DNA of 64,000 nt from Bacillota bacterium (GCA_023421505.1 JAEZTJ010000078.1:1-64000), one strand, 5' to 3'. Numbered from the stretch's first letter, positions 34,332-43,683 are shown. The notes: generated by a model not told the origin, from the letters alone. A program made the numbers and translations.

Positions 34332-34425
34332 ACTTGCTCGTTTCTCTTTTACAATAGAATACTGCGACAAAGATAAGCGTCAGCTTGCTACTGAAAAGGT
34401 AGTGAGCCTGGCACTTTCTTTTTGC
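34332..34425 (+). repeat. Family 3 terminator-like repeat, copy 2
   Basis: AAGCGTCAG...CCTGGCACTT with inner CTACT/GGTAG pairing and a TCTTTTTGC tail. It matches 18027-18124 including the upstream CTTGCTCGTTTCTC flank. It follows the hipA remnant. Confidence 0.65.
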
Positions 34426-34508
34426 TCAAAGTCAAATTACGACCTGATGGAACTATCGATCACAGAAAAGAGATGTATGAGACACAATTGATTATGAAAA
34501 CATCAAAA

Positions 34509-35123
34509 TTACTCATTATCAGGATCAGATAGTGCACGAAGCATCAGTTCTTCCATCATTTCATAATTCATTACAAATGACCTTGCGCTAGCCTCCAACA
34601 TTTCTTCACTGCTGATTTTCATAAAATCCAACTGATAGCCCAGAGAAACTGCGAGATGTTCAACAAACATTCTTTGTGCTCTGCCATTACCTTCTCTGAA
34701 TGGATGAATGGAATTTATTTCACCAAGATAATATGCAAGTCTTCTTGCTATTTCCCTTTTTTCATTACAGTCTTTTAAATAGTTCTCCCGACGCAATTTC
34801 TTAAATATATCATCCATCTGATGCTGAATAAATTCACATAAACAAAATTGATTTCCCTTTGATATATTGACCATTCTTATTTTTCCTGCCCATTCATAAA
34901 TATCACCGAACAGGAAATAATGAATTTTCTTTTAATGTTCAAAATCAAAGTTTCCCTCAATTCTGTTAATGATGGCTTGGGCTGTTCGAAGAGAAGAAAT
35001 TTCCCGTTCCGCAGACTTTAATTCATCTGCATTCCGGATATTTAATTTATTCTTTAATACAAAGGAATTCGGATAGCAATAATAATTATCTTGTTCATAG
35101 TCATAACAGTAATCACCCTTCAT
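34509..35123 (-). pseudogene. fic: Fic-domain protein interrupted by in-frame TAA
   Basis: The 205-codon frame encodes a Fic AMP-transferase-type protein: NSFVLKNKLNIRNADEL, NRIEGNFDFEH, then (after a TAA at 34932-34934) KKIHYFLFGDIYEWAGKIR and the catalytic HPFREGNGRAQRMF. Both sides are in the same frame, so one nonsense change (Leu TTA to TAA fits the family) separates the N-terminus from the catalytic core. The catalytic motif HxFxxGNGRxxR is intact. A secondary start just after it could make a 121-residue product, but that product lacks the N-terminal flap. The antitoxin gene is immediately upstream. Probably inactivated toxin. Confidence 0.8.
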
Positions 35124-35126
35124 GGA

Positions 35127-35300
35127 TTATACCGCCTGTTTATGCATAAATTTACGAATCAGCTCATTAATTGCTTCCTGAAAATCAACTCTTCCCTCAA
35201 TGCATTCCTGCATCCGTTTTCTATCAGATTCTAAAAGCGGCATATCTTCCATGCTCATTGTTGCATTAACATTTTCAATGATACGTTCTGTTTTGCTCAT
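35127..35300 (-). CDS. AntFic/VbhA-like antitoxin
   Basis: A 57-residue helical protein, start at 35300 behind AGGTG. It contains TMSMEDMPL, matching the [S/T]xxxE[G/N] inhibitory motif of Fic antitoxins except that Asp replaces Gly/Asn. The C-terminal CIEGRVDFQEAINELIRKF is also typical. It ends 3 bp before the fic start, as in class I Fic toxin-antitoxin operons. It appears intact although its partner is broken. Confidence 0.75.
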   Translation of the reverse strand: MSKTERIIENVNATMSMEDMPLLESDRKRMQECIEGRVDFQEAINELIRKFMHKQAV

Positions 35301-35362
35301 ATATGCACCTGCTTTCTTTTTCGTACATTTGACTATCTTTATTATATCATTATCGGTAAATT

Positions 35363-35533
35363 TTATAAACATAGTTTTTCATATTCTTGTAGCGCAAATG
35401 TATCTGTCGCTCCAGCAATATTATCACTTATAACCTTCATTAATATATCTTTACTGTTATTTGTACCTTCCTTCTCAATAATATCAGTAAATATTTTTCT
35501 TACTTCTCCTATCTTAAGTTTACATTTTTTGTT
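35363..35533 (-). pseudogene. Short remnant coding segment
   Basis: A minus-strand frame without a normal start reads KLKIGEVRKIFTDIIEKEG, then DILMKVISDNIAGATDTF, and ends EKLCL-stop at 35363-35365. A second frame upstream, starting MELIYIEEKQK near 35560, might be its displaced N-terminus. It lies upstream of the antitoxin gene. The composition is protein-like, but no family is recognised. Confidence 0.3.
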
Positions 35534-36154
35534 TTTCTTCTATGTAAATTAATTCCATATTGGAGCTATTAAACTAATTAATGCTTTATGTGAGCGTTTT
35601 ACGCTACACTTCCAACGCAAAAAAGTACTAAACCCGAAAAATTGACTTTCATTCTTCAAGAGTAGTCGACGAGACTTGAATACGAAGAGTAGTAAAAAAT
35701 AAGCTAATACCCTATTATTACTAGTACTAGCTAATAATCAAATATTTTTAACTTATCGGTAACAAAAACAAAGTAACATATTATCTTCTCTACAATAATG
35801 CTATCCCGAAATATACTCCAGTGCCGCATTTGTAGCAACACTCATAATAGTACGAGCACGTTTTATCCCAATCATCAAGTGCCGCGTAAGTGTCTACGTT
35901 CACTTCCAATCATTATTCTTCAAGTTTATACTTATCCATATTTGCCTAATACTATATTACATACGAATCCCTTAATTCCATACCTCTCAGCAATCTTGGC
36001 ACACTTTCGCGCTCGTCTTTCAACGCAAAAAAGAACCAAACCCAAAAGTTTGATTCTCATTCTTTAATGCGAGTATTATTCTCGCTATGTCGAGGAACCT
36101 TGAACCCCTACCAAAACCCGGACTAGATCCTTAGTTTCCCACGATTTATTTCTT
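35534..36154. other. Gene-poor spacer with decayed sequence
   Basis: No intact gene is supported. A minus-strand segment near 35795-35905 reads TYAALDDWDKTCSYYYECC then YKCGTGVYFGIALL-stop, a Cys-rich piece that could be the end of a lost gene. The rest is AT-rich. The stretch contains the direct repeat described separately and carries no clear promoter. Confidence 0.35.
35618..36069. repeat. Diverged direct repeat pair
   Basis: About 47 bp starting CAACGCAAAAAAG at 35618 recur at about 36022 with roughly 80% identity by eye, sharing AAACCC and CATTCTT blocks. The spacing is about 404 bp. Likely remains of a dispersed repeat. Confidence 0.45.
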
Positions 36155-37834
36155 TTACATTTTCCCTTTCACTTTTATAAGCTTTTTATATATCTCCTTA
36201 ACTTTATTTTTTAAATTCTGCATTCCTATATCAGGAGCCACTTTCTCTATTTGATCCATGACCTCCATCACAGGCCCGGTAAGCGCAACACCTCCATCAC
36301 CTGTCTCGATAAGATATTGGGTAATCGTATCTCTGGAGCTGGCTTTCATACTGATACCTAAGCTGTGCTTCATCATATAATTAAATGCTGTATATATCTC
36401 ATTAGCCTCTTTTGCTTTCATCATTTGCTTGTATAGCTTAAATAACGTTTTATCCTTCTGCTTTCCTTTCTTCATTAAAATGATAGCTGTAGCAATGAGT
36501 GCGCTAAGTAATCCAACAGTAACTAGTCCAGTATAGAACATCCTTTTATGAAAACGGATTGTTATATACCCGTCCCTATGATTATCATAGCTTACCTGAC
36601 TGATTTCCATTGTTTGATAAGTCGGGGTTTGCTCCTGAGAATTCATTTGGGGGATTTCTCCGCTTACTTTTATTGTAGTGCCTGGAATTTCAACCTGCTC
36701 ATAGCTTTGTGTTTTCGGATCAAAGTAGGAAATAGCAATGGGAGAAATTGTGGTATCACCGGTATGATCCGGAACCAGGATAATATCAAATTCCTTTTTT
36801 GCATAATAATCATTATCCTGTATCCCCTCCTCGCTGCTTTTTAAAGTTTCATAAACCTTAAAGCCCGGTATGTTATCCTTAATTAGCTTACTCATTCCAT
36901 CAAGATTACAGTTTCCAGAAGCATTGACATGAAGTGTCAGAGAATCCCCATAGTTAAGCTCCTGTTTATCGTAGCTGGCTTCTATATTAAGCTTCCCAAC
37001 AATACCAGAAAAATCTACAGGCTGATTATCCTGCGGCAGAGGCTTTACCGTAATATCCTTAGCTTCCGATTGTAGATAGACCGGGGAAGAGGATTGAAAA
37101 AAGCCGCCTGTGCTCACATTTGCCTGAAAATTGTAGGACGCAATAGTATACGTACCGGTTGAAATCGGCGATAAATATAACTGCTTTGCTTCGTATTTTG
37201 CATATTTTTCATTGTTAATTGTGACATATTCTGACTTCAGCTTATCCTCCGAAGCTTCCTTTAACACGAAGCCATCTATAGTAACATTATCCAAAAAGCC
37301 GTAATTCTCCAGGTTATAACGAGTGTAGAGCTCATAGCTTAGTAGCAGCTTCTGACCGTAGTAGATCTCTTTCTCCGATAGCTTGGTTTTCAAAAATACA
37401 TCGGAAGACTTCTCTTGCTTCTCTTCGTTGCCTCCCTGACTCACCTTAACTTTAAGCTCATTCGTCTGATAGGTATTGCCATTATATTTGACAGAGGCCT
37501 GCAACGTAAATTCTCCGGTGGTTTTCGGCATGATAACATAATTTATATCTGTTTGATTACTTGCGATTCCATTAATAACCTGGCTCATTTCCGACTGATT
37601 TTTTGATAGTACCTCAAAATTCTCCAAGCCTTTAACTTCAGTCACTTCAGCACCCTTGGCATTGATCAGGGATACAACAAGGTTAGTACCCACACCTGTG
37701 GTGAATTCTGTACTATCGGCAGTGATTTGAAATTGAGCTTCTGCTGCCTGCACCTTCACTTTATTATAAAAGATTGCTGTTAATATAATTAACAGTATCA
37801 TACAGCTACAATATCTGAATTTCTTACCAGCCAT
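36155..37834 (-). CDS. batD: BatD-like protein
   Basis: A 559-residue membrane protein of the BatD (aerotolerance) type. It has an N-terminal signal/anchor (YCSCMILLIILTAIFYN), a long extracytoplasmic beta-rich region with repeated bacterial Ig-like units (about 40-410), a membrane helix near 455-475, and a cytoplasmic helical tail. The start at 37834 overlaps the batC stop by 11 bp and has GAGGAGGAAGAGC; a longer frame is not needed. Last gene of the Bat operon. In other bacteria Bat proteins form an envelope complex important for stress tolerance; the biochemical role is not settled. Confidence 0.82.
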   Translation of the reverse strand: MAGKKFRYCSCMILLIILTAIFYNKVKVQAAEAQFQITADSTEFTTGVGTNLVVSLINAKGAEVTEVKGLENFEVLSKNQSEMSQVINGIASNQTDINYVIMPKTTGEFTLQASVKYNGNTYQTNELKVKVSQGGNEEKQEKSSDVFLKTKLSEKEIYYGQKLLLSYELYTRYNLENYGFLDNVTIDGFVLKEASEDKLKSEYVTINNEKYAKYEAKQLYLSPISTGTYTIASYNFQANVSTGGFFQSSSPVYLQSEAKDITVKPLPQDNQPVDFSGIVGKLNIEASYDKQELNYGDSLTLHVNASGNCNLDGMSKLIKDNIPGFKVYETLKSSEEGIQDNDYYAKKEFDIILVPDHTGDTTISPIAISYFDPKTQSYEQVEIPGTTIKVSGEIPQMNSQEQTPTYQTMEISQVSYDNHRDGYITIRFHKRMFYTGLVTVGLLSALIATAIILMKKGKQKDKTLFKLYKQMMKAKEANEIYTAFNYMMKHSLGISMKASSRDTITQYLIETGDGGVALTGPVMEVMDQIEKVAPDIGMQNLKNKVKEIYKKLIKVKGKM

Positions 37835-38879
37835 GCTCTTCCTCCTCTCCTTGCTGATTGATTTCCTGATTGTTTTTAAGGCTCTCCTCTTCTTGTCTCT
37901 CAAGAAGCCCTAAAGCGTTTTCTATTTCTTCCCGCTGCTGAACTTTTTGTGAAGAGTCACCTTCCTCAGATGAAATACCCTTCTTCTTGTTCTGCTCGCT
38001 GCCCTGATTTTTGTCTGTCTGAGAGGCCTGCCCATTTTGTTGATCTTGATCCAGTCCCTGCTCTTTATTCTGGCCTGAATTCTGATCCTTGCTCTGTTCC
38101 TCGTTCTGACCTTGATTCTGATCTTGTCCCTGCTCTTCATTCTGGCCTGAATTCTGATCCTGTCCCTGCTCTTTATTCTGACCTGAGTTCTGATCCTGTC
38201 CCTGCTCTTCATTCTGGCCTGAATTCTGATCTTGTCCTTGCTCTTTATTCTGACCTGAGTTCTGATCCTGTCCCTGCTTTTCATTCTGATCAGAATTTTG
38301 CCCTGAGTTCTGATCCTGCCCCTGCTCTTTATTCTGGCCTGAATTCTGATTCTGTCCCTGCTCTTTATTCTGGTCTTGATTTTGTTCCTGATTATTCTGT
38401 CCGTTCTCTTTATTCGAAGCATCCATTAAGCTTTTTACATATTCATAATTATATTTTAGCTCTATATCCTCAGGAAACTTAAGAATCCCCTGTTTATAGC
38501 TTTCGATTGCCTGTTGATACGACTTAAGCTTCTGGTTATCCTCGCTGGCACTTTCCCCTAATCGAAGATAGGAATTTCCAAGCTGTAGATATTGATCGGC
38601 TGAAGCCACAGCCTTTGAATAATAGTCAGCTGCCTGCTGATAATCCTTTTCCTGATAGGCAGCATGACCTGCATTTAGCTTTAGCTTTTTATTTTCCGGT
38701 TCCTTTTCTAAGCCCTTCTTATAGCTGTCAAGTGCCGCAATATAATCTCCATTGGCGTATTTCTCATTTCCCGTTGCAATTGCCTCATTGGCAGCTGTAT
38801 GAAAACTGATTAGCCCGGTAAAAAGCAGGATAGCGAAAAGAGCGGTCATAACTCCCGAAATAATAGCCGTTTTCTTCAT
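37824..38879 (-). CDS. batC: BatC-like TPR protein with Gln/Asn repeat region
   Basis: A 351-residue protein. A membrane helix (about 5-27) is followed by about three TPR-like units (ALDSYKKGLEKEPENKKLKL, AADYYSKAVASADQYLQLG; about 30-155). Then comes a 120-residue low-complexity segment of repeated GQNKEQGQDQNS (12 residues), and a charged C-terminus that includes LGLLERQEEESLKNNQEI. The start overlaps the batB stop by 4 bp. TPR proteins of this kind are standard in Bat operons; the expanded Gln/Asn repeat is not usual. Confidence 0.85.
   Translation of the reverse strand: MKKTAIISGVMTALFAILLFTGLISFHTAANEAIATGNEKYANGDYIAALDSYKKGLEKEPENKKLKLNAGHAAYQEKDYQQAADYYSKAVASADQYLQLGNSYLRLGESASEDNQKLKSYQQAIESYKQGILKFPEDIELKYNYEYVKSLMDASNKENGQNNQEQNQDQNKEQGQNQNSGQNKEQGQDQNSGQNSDQNEKQGQDQNSGQNKEQGQDQNSGQNEEQGQDQNSGQNKEQGQDQNSGQNEEQGQDQNQGQNEEQSKDQNSGQNKEQGLDQDQQNGQASQTDKNQGSEQNKKKGISSEEGDSSQKVQQREEIENALGLLERQEEESLKNNQEINQQGEEEEHGW
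38064..38385. repeat. 36-bp tandem repeats within batC
   Basis: About nine imperfect 36-bp units of the type TCCTGCCCCTGCTCTTTATT, read on the plus strand, encode the 12-residue GQN(K/E)EQGQDQNS repeat. The near identity of units suggests recent expansion and a site prone to copy-number change. Confidence 0.85.
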
Positions 38880-39862
38880 TTTTCACTCCTTTCCGGTAAT
38901 AGATAGGCTAATAAAAGGAAAAGCATACCTGCTCCCAAAGAGTATTGATAAAGCTGCCTAAATTTGCTTACCTTGCCTGTCTTCAATGTATTACGCTTCA
39001 AAGCAGAAATGTCAGTTAGCAACTGGTTAACTTCTTCCCCTGTAACAGTGGCCTGATAAAAGGAACCCTTCCCTTCTGAAGCTAAAGCTTTTAATGTGTC
39101 CGGTATCAGTTTGGAAGTAACATACTCACCGTTACTGTCTTTCATATAATCAACCACCTTCATTCCTGTCTCATCATATATCGGTATCAAGCCACCTTTT
39201 TTTGTACCGATTCCAATCGTGAAAACATGTAGATCGTTCCTATTAATTTTTTTCAGAACTTCAACGCTATTAGAATCATGTTCTTCACCATCACTTAATA
39301 TAAGGATTACTGAATCAGAACTCCCAGTGTGTTCAAAGGATTTGGCTGCCAGCTCGATAGCTGAACCAATGTCCGTTCCGCTTCCGCTTATCATATCTGT
39401 ATCGATTACATCGAGAAACATCCTGGCTAATTGGTAATCATCTGTAAGCGGCATCTGAATATAGGACGAAGAAGTAAATGGAATATACCCGATTCTGTCT
39501 CCTTCGAGACTTTCTATTAACTCCTCCAGCACTTTTTTGGCACTATTTATCCGGTCAGGCTTAATATCATCTGTAAGCATGCTTTTTGAGGTATCCAATA
39601 ATACGTAGATATCAAGTCCGTTGCTTTCAACCTCCGTAAACCCCTTCTGCAGCTGAGGACCTAGCAGGGAAAACACTGTCATTACCAGTCCCAAAAGCAG
39701 GAATGTAATACGAAGTAATTTGAACCTATGACGGATTTTAAGCTTTAGTTGCTGAAGAATTCTTTCTTTTCTATGATATCCGAAAACCATCAGTAACACG
39801 CCTATGACAGGAATTATCATAAACACAATATAGTTCAAATTCTGAAACTCCAGGTTACCCAT
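38876..39862 (-). CDS. batB: VWA-domain protein BatB
   Basis: A 328-residue membrane protein with two N-terminal helices (about 10-28, 50-70), a von Willebrand A domain with MIDAS residues DTSKS (about 92) and DGEEHDS, and a C-terminal helix near 305-322. The MIDAS would bind a metal and mediate protein contact within the Bat complex. It is separated from batA by 264 bp that include a family 2 repeat, an unusual break in this operon. Confidence 0.85.
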   Translation of the reverse strand: MGNLEFQNLNYIVFMIIPVIGVLLMVFGYHRKERILQQLKLKIRHRFKLLRITFLLLGLVMTVFSLLGPQLQKGFTEVESNGLDIYVLLDTSKSMLTDDIKPDRINSAKKVLEELIESLEGDRIGYIPFTSSSYIQMPLTDDYQLARMFLDVIDTDMISGSGTDIGSAIELAAKSFEHTGSSDSVILILSDGEEHDSNSVEVLKKINRNDLHVFTIGIGTKKGGLIPIYDETGMKVVDYMKDSNGEYVTSKLIPDTLKALASEGKGSFYQATVTGEEVNQLLTDISALKRNTLKTGKVSKFRQLYQYSLGAGMLFLLLAYLLPERSEK

Positions 39863-39898
39863 ACGCTTTACTCCCCCTTTCTTCTTTTAGGTAATATA

Positions 39899-40020
39899 GG
39901 TAATTGTGTAACTCATAAATTGTAAGTATTGTATACACAGCATATACTATTCCGAAGCGTAAGTTAAGCTCATAGGAGCGTTAAAGCGAAGGATTTTTAA
40001 GTGCTGTGTATACAATTAAT
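39899..40020. repeat. Family 2 element, long copy
   Basis: GGTAATTGTGTAACTC at the left end, arms ATTGTATACACAGCATATAC... against GTGCTGTGTATACAAT, and a conserved loop (GAAGCGTAAGTTAAGCTCAT) match the full element at 57876-58022. The right end is eroded. It sits inside the Bat operon between batA and batB. Confidence 0.7.
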
Positions 40021-40126
40021 AAAACTATATAGTTTAGAATAAACTATTTAGATAATAAGCTTAGATATCAAAAGCACTTGACTAATATAGCTCGCCATTT
40101 TGCACGAGCACCATCAACCTGCCACC

Positions 40127-41095
40127 TTATGGAATTTGGATGTAATAGTAACGGTCAAAAAATATACCTGCTAATAGAAAGATAAGTGCGATTTGAATTA
40201 GCATAAATGCAAGTTCCGTATACTGCATGTAATTTTCCTGATAAAACTGCGTCTTCTCTAGCTGATTAATGCTTGAAAAGATATCGGACATTGCTTTTGG
40301 ATCCTTCGCCCGGTAATATTGCCCACCTGTTGTCTTTGCTATATCCAGCAGTAGCTCTTCATTCAATCCACCCTCATACTGCTGATATCTGGTCTCGCCA
40401 AATACATCGATTGGAATAATTGTCTTATCCGTGCCCACCCCAATTGTATATATTTTAATCCCCAGCTCCTTTGCCATCTCGGCAGCTGTCTCTGGATTTA
40501 TCGTACCGGCATTGTTATCACCATCTGTTACTAGAATCATGATTTTTGATACGGCATCACTCTTCTTCAGTCTATTTACCCCAACGGCAATTGCTGAACC
40601 GATTGCTGTGCCATCCTGATCTACAGAATCAGGATTTACCTCCTTTAATGACTCTGTCAAAATGCTATGATCCAGTGTTAATGGAATTCTTGTATATGCC
40701 GTCCCCGAAAATATAATGAGAGATAGCCTGTCTCGGACTCGTTGATCAATAAAATTCAGGATAGTACTTCTAGCTGCTTCAAGACGGTTAGGTTCAAAAT
40801 CTACAGATTCCATTGAGCCTGATACGTCAAGCACTAAGGCGATATCAATTCCATCCTGCTTTATCGGTACAAGCTTCTCCGGTAATTGCGGTCTTGCCAT
40901 AGCAACATCTAATATAATCAGACCGATCAAGAATAGATATTTTCCTATAACATGCTTTCTGGTCTTTTTCCTGTCCGAACCCATGAGCAGGTGTATACTT
41001 GAAAATTTTAAGGCAGCTCTTTTCCTCTTCCTTAAAAATAAAAATACGATTAAGGGGATCAGTATCAGGAAATACCAATTTGCGAATCGAAACAT
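40127..41095 (-). CDS. batA: VWA-domain protein BatA
   Basis: A 322-residue membrane protein with N-terminal helices (about 5-20, 52-68), a VWA domain with MIDAS DVSGS (about 90) and TDGDNNAG, and a C-terminal helix (about 295-315). Its start overlaps the stop of the 41065 gene by 31 bp, so it is coupled. It is the paralogue of BatB; the two probably pair in the membrane. Confidence 0.86.
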   Translation of the reverse strand: MFRFANWYFLILIPLIVFLFLRKRKRAALKFSSIHLLMGSDRKKTRKHVIGKYLFLIGLIILDVAMARPQLPEKLVPIKQDGIDIALVLDVSGSMESVDFEPNRLEAARSTILNFIDQRVRDRLSLIIFSGTAYTRIPLTLDHSILTESLKEVNPDSVDQDGTAIGSAIAVGVNRLKKSDAVSKIMILVTDGDNNAGTINPETAAEMAKELGIKIYTIGVGTDKTIIPIDVFGETRYQQYEGGLNEELLLDIAKTTGGQYYRAKDPKAMSDIFSSINQLEKTQFYQENYMQYTELAFMLIQIALIFLLAGIFFDRYYYIQIP

Positions 41096-41883
41096 GCTTC
41101 TACCCCTTTCCTCTCTTCAAGGTAATTTACTAATTCCTTTAAATCAAAGGCTGCTTTCTGCTTTTGTTCCATTGAGGCAGCAGTCTTCGTATATTTATAG
41201 ATATCACTTTCTAAAAGCCAGGAGTGTAGTGCTTCAATTTCTATCTGCAGATCAGGCACGAGCATAAGCTCCTCTATTATCTCTGAGGTTGTTTTACCGT
41301 TTAAGCTACAGGAGTAACTGGCTTCTAAGTAGCTCTTTAAGCATTTTGATAGTTTTACAAAGTAATCCTCCTCTGTAAGCGAAATAACTTCCAGCTGCTT
41401 ATGAAAATTTTGAAAAGGATTTAGCGCTGCAATTTTCCTGCTCTTTATTCCCCTGATAAGGGTTATAGCGCCTGTTATGATAAAGATCAGTGCGCAAGAG
41501 TAAAAAATATACTGTACCTTTTGGGAAAAGCCTGCTCGTACCGGGTCTAAATCCCCCTCATATAGATCAGTTCTTTCAATATCTTTTAATGTTGAATGGA
41601 CTGTAATTTTAAGCTCCTGCTCTCCTATCTGTATGATTTTCTCTCCTACCTCGAAGCTTCGAAGCGTGATTTGGTATCCATCCTCTTCTTTCTTCAAATC
41701 TACTATCTCAAAATCTGTAAACTTATCCCTTATTTCTTCTTCTGAAATACTGCGTGACGTAATTTTAAGCTTAATCAAATCTCCCACATAGATATTACGG
41801 TTTTTTGCATATGCATCCTTTGTAAAAAATAGTACAACAAAGACTAACAGCAGGAGTGTGATTACTATTTTTGTCCTTTTCAT
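41065..41883 (-). CDS. Bat operon membrane protein (BatE/DUF4381 position)
   Basis: A 272-residue protein with an N-terminal signal/anchor (IVITLLLLVFVVLFF), an extracytoplasmic domain of about 100 residues, a membrane helix near 130-150 and a cytoplasmic domain with TEEDYFVKLSKCLKSYLEA and an ETLH-like helical end. Position and architecture match the small membrane protein found between DUF58 and batA genes. Primary sequence similarity is not obvious, so the exact family is uncertain. It overlaps the DUF58 stop by 4 bp. Confidence 0.65.
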   Translation of the reverse strand: MKRTKIVITLLLLVFVVLFFTKDAYAKNRNIYVGDLIKLKITSRSISEEEIRDKFTDFEIVDLKKEEDGYQITLRSFEVGEKIIQIGEQELKITVHSTLKDIERTDLYEGDLDPVRAGFSQKVQYIFYSCALIFIITGAITLIRGIKSRKIAALNPFQNFHKQLEVISLTEEDYFVKLSKCLKSYLEASYSCSLNGKTTSEIIEELMLVPDLQIEIEALHSWLLESDIYKYTKTAASMEQKQKAAFDLKELVNYLEERKGVEACFDSQIGIS

Positions 41884-42701
41884 CTTCCACCCCTCTTTTT
41901 GAAAAATTGCTTCAACGGCTTTACATAATCCTCATCGGTATATAGATTTATCAGGCTATTCTTATAAGGCAGCAGCAGTTGATCCGTTCTAAACTCTTTC
42001 CTACGATTATCAAGAATCATTATTTCACCGGTTTCTAGATCCTCAAAGGTAAAGATTGCACCGGAAGGAATGCTTTCCTCCGTCCTGTCAATTACCCGCA
42101 GCATGACGAGATCATGACGGGAGAAGGTTATCTTAAGCTCCTTCTGGTAACCTTCATCAAAGAAATCTGAGATCAAAAAGATAATGCTTCTTTTCTTCTC
42201 AATCTGATTAAAGTACTTTAATGCTTTTGCTATGTCTGTTCCGTTATTTCCCGGTAAAAAACTTACGATCTCTTCAATCGTTGATAGCACATGCTTTTTT
42301 CCGTTTTTAGAAGGTATGAATTTCTCAACCTTATCCGTAAATAGAATTAAGCCTACTTTATCATTATTCCTACAAGCAGAAAATGCCAGGGTTGCTCCGA
42401 CTTCAGTAATTAATTCCTTTTTCCGTCCAAAGCTGTTTGACTTTGACAGATCGATTAAAAGGAACATATTTAACTCCCGTTCCTCACAGAACTGCTTCAC
42501 ATAGGCATTATTCTGACGTGCTGTCACATTCCAGTCAATGTTTCTGACATCATCTCCCGGATAATACTGTCTGATATCCTCAAATTCCATACCCTTTCCT
42601 TTGAAGCCGGACCGGTATTCACCGGAGAAGATTTCATCCACCAGTTTATTTGATTTTATTTCAATTTGCCTTATTCTACTGATTGTTTCCTTAGAAAGCA
42701 T
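41880..42701 (-). CDS. DUF58 family protein
   Basis: A 273-residue cytoplasmic protein. The DUF58 signature is at GEYRSGFKGKGMEFEDIRQYY, continuing PGDDVRNIDWNVTAR, and a degenerate VWA-like fold follows (LLIDLSKSNSFG). It is standard next to moxR ATPases. The ATG at 42701 has GGAGGAAGTAACG. It probably couples the MoxR ATPase to the Bat membrane proteins. Confidence 0.88.
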   Translation of the reverse strand: MLSKETISRIRQIEIKSNKLVDEIFSGEYRSGFKGKGMEFEDIRQYYPGDDVRNIDWNVTARQNNAYVKQFCEERELNMFLLIDLSKSNSFGRKKELITEVGATLAFSACRNNDKVGLILFTDKVEKFIPSKNGKKHVLSTIEEIVSFLPGNNGTDIAKALKYFNQIEKKRSIIFLISDFFDEGYQKELKITFSRHDLVMLRVIDRTEESIPSGAIFTFEDLETGEIMILDNRRKEFRTDQLLLPYKNSLINLYTDEDYVKPLKQFFKKRGGR

Positions 42702-42732
42702 CGTTACTTCCTCCGTCGGTTTTCCTTCTTCT

Positions 42733-43683
42733 CTATGGCAGATTAACCTGCTCCAGAATATCTGCAATTATTTTCTCAGGTGTGATATCCTCTGCTTCGG
42801 CTTCGTAGGTAAGTAAAATCCTATGTCTTAAAATATCAAAGATCATTGCCTTGATATCATCCGGTACAACATAATCCCTGCCCATAAGAAATGCCCTTCC
42901 CTTAGCAGCCTTAATCAGATTGATGGAAGCACGCGGAGAGGCACCGCAGGCAATGTATTCTGATTTTTCCCTGGTTTTAAATACAAGGTCTAGAATATAG
43001 TTTTTTAAAACATCATCAATGTAGATATTTTCAACCTGTTTTCTTAACTCCATTATCTCTGCACCTGATAGAATTTTATTTATGATGCTGCTTGACTGTT
43101 GTTTGACTGAAAATCGATCAATAATCTTGTATTCTTCATCACGATTAGGATACTGAACCTTTAATAGCATCATGAAACGATCCTGCTGCGCCTCCGGAAG
43201 CGGATAAGTACCTTGCTGCTCAAGCGGATTTTGAGTCGCTATGACTAAAAAAGGATTATTAAGCCGATAGCTCATCTCTCCGATTGTAACCTGCTGCTCC
43301 TGCATAGCCTCTAATAAAGCAGATTGAACCTTGGCAGGCGCTCTGTTAATCTCATCGGCGAGTAACAGATTCGTAAAGATTGGTCCCTTCTTTATAATGA
43401 ATTCACCTGTTTTTTGATTGTATATCTCTGTACCAAGGATATCTGCGGGCAGTAAATCAGGCGTAAATTGTATTCTTTTAAAATCCACTCCAATAACCTG
43501 CGCCACTGTGCTTGCTGTCAGGGACTTTGCCAGTCCCGGAACACCCTCCAGCAGTATATGTCCGCCGGTTAAAAGACCGATTAATATTCTATCAATCATA
43601 TAATCCTGACCGATAATCACTTTACCAATTTCTTGTTTTACTTTTATTACACTATTTTTATCAATAACAACACTTGCTTCCAT
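42733..43683 (-). CDS. moxR: MoxR-family AAA+ ATPase
   Basis: A 316-residue ATPase with Walker A LLEGVPGLAKSLTAST, Walker B LLLADEINRAPAKVQ, sensor 1 VIATQNPLEQQGTYPLPEAQ and ASPRASINL near the sensor 2 region. MoxR proteins act as chaperones for VWA and DUF58 partners. First gene of the Bat operon, start at 43683 behind AGGAGGAATAGTCTG; an upstream extension of the frame has no site. Confidence 0.92.
   Translation of the reverse strand: MEASVVIDKNSVIKVKQEIGKVIIGQDYMIDRILIGLLTGGHILLEGVPGLAKSLTASTVAQVIGVDFKRIQFTPDLLPADILGTEIYNQKTGEFIIKKGPIFTNLLLADEINRAPAKVQSALLEAMQEQQVTIGEMSYRLNNPFLVIATQNPLEQQGTYPLPEAQQDRFMMLLKVQYPNRDEEYKIIDRFSVKQQSSSIINKILSGAEIMELRKQVENIYIDDVLKNYILDLVFKTREKSEYIACGASPRASINLIKAAKGRAFLMGRDYVVPDDIKAMIFDILRHRILLTYEAEAEDITPEKIIADILEQVNLP

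Noticed and set aside
37922..38482. Long ORFs in other frames over the batC repeats (166 codons minus, 177 codons plus)
   Set aside because: They arise because a 36-bp repeat without stops is open in several frames. The Gln/Asn frame continues into TPR units and has the right start.
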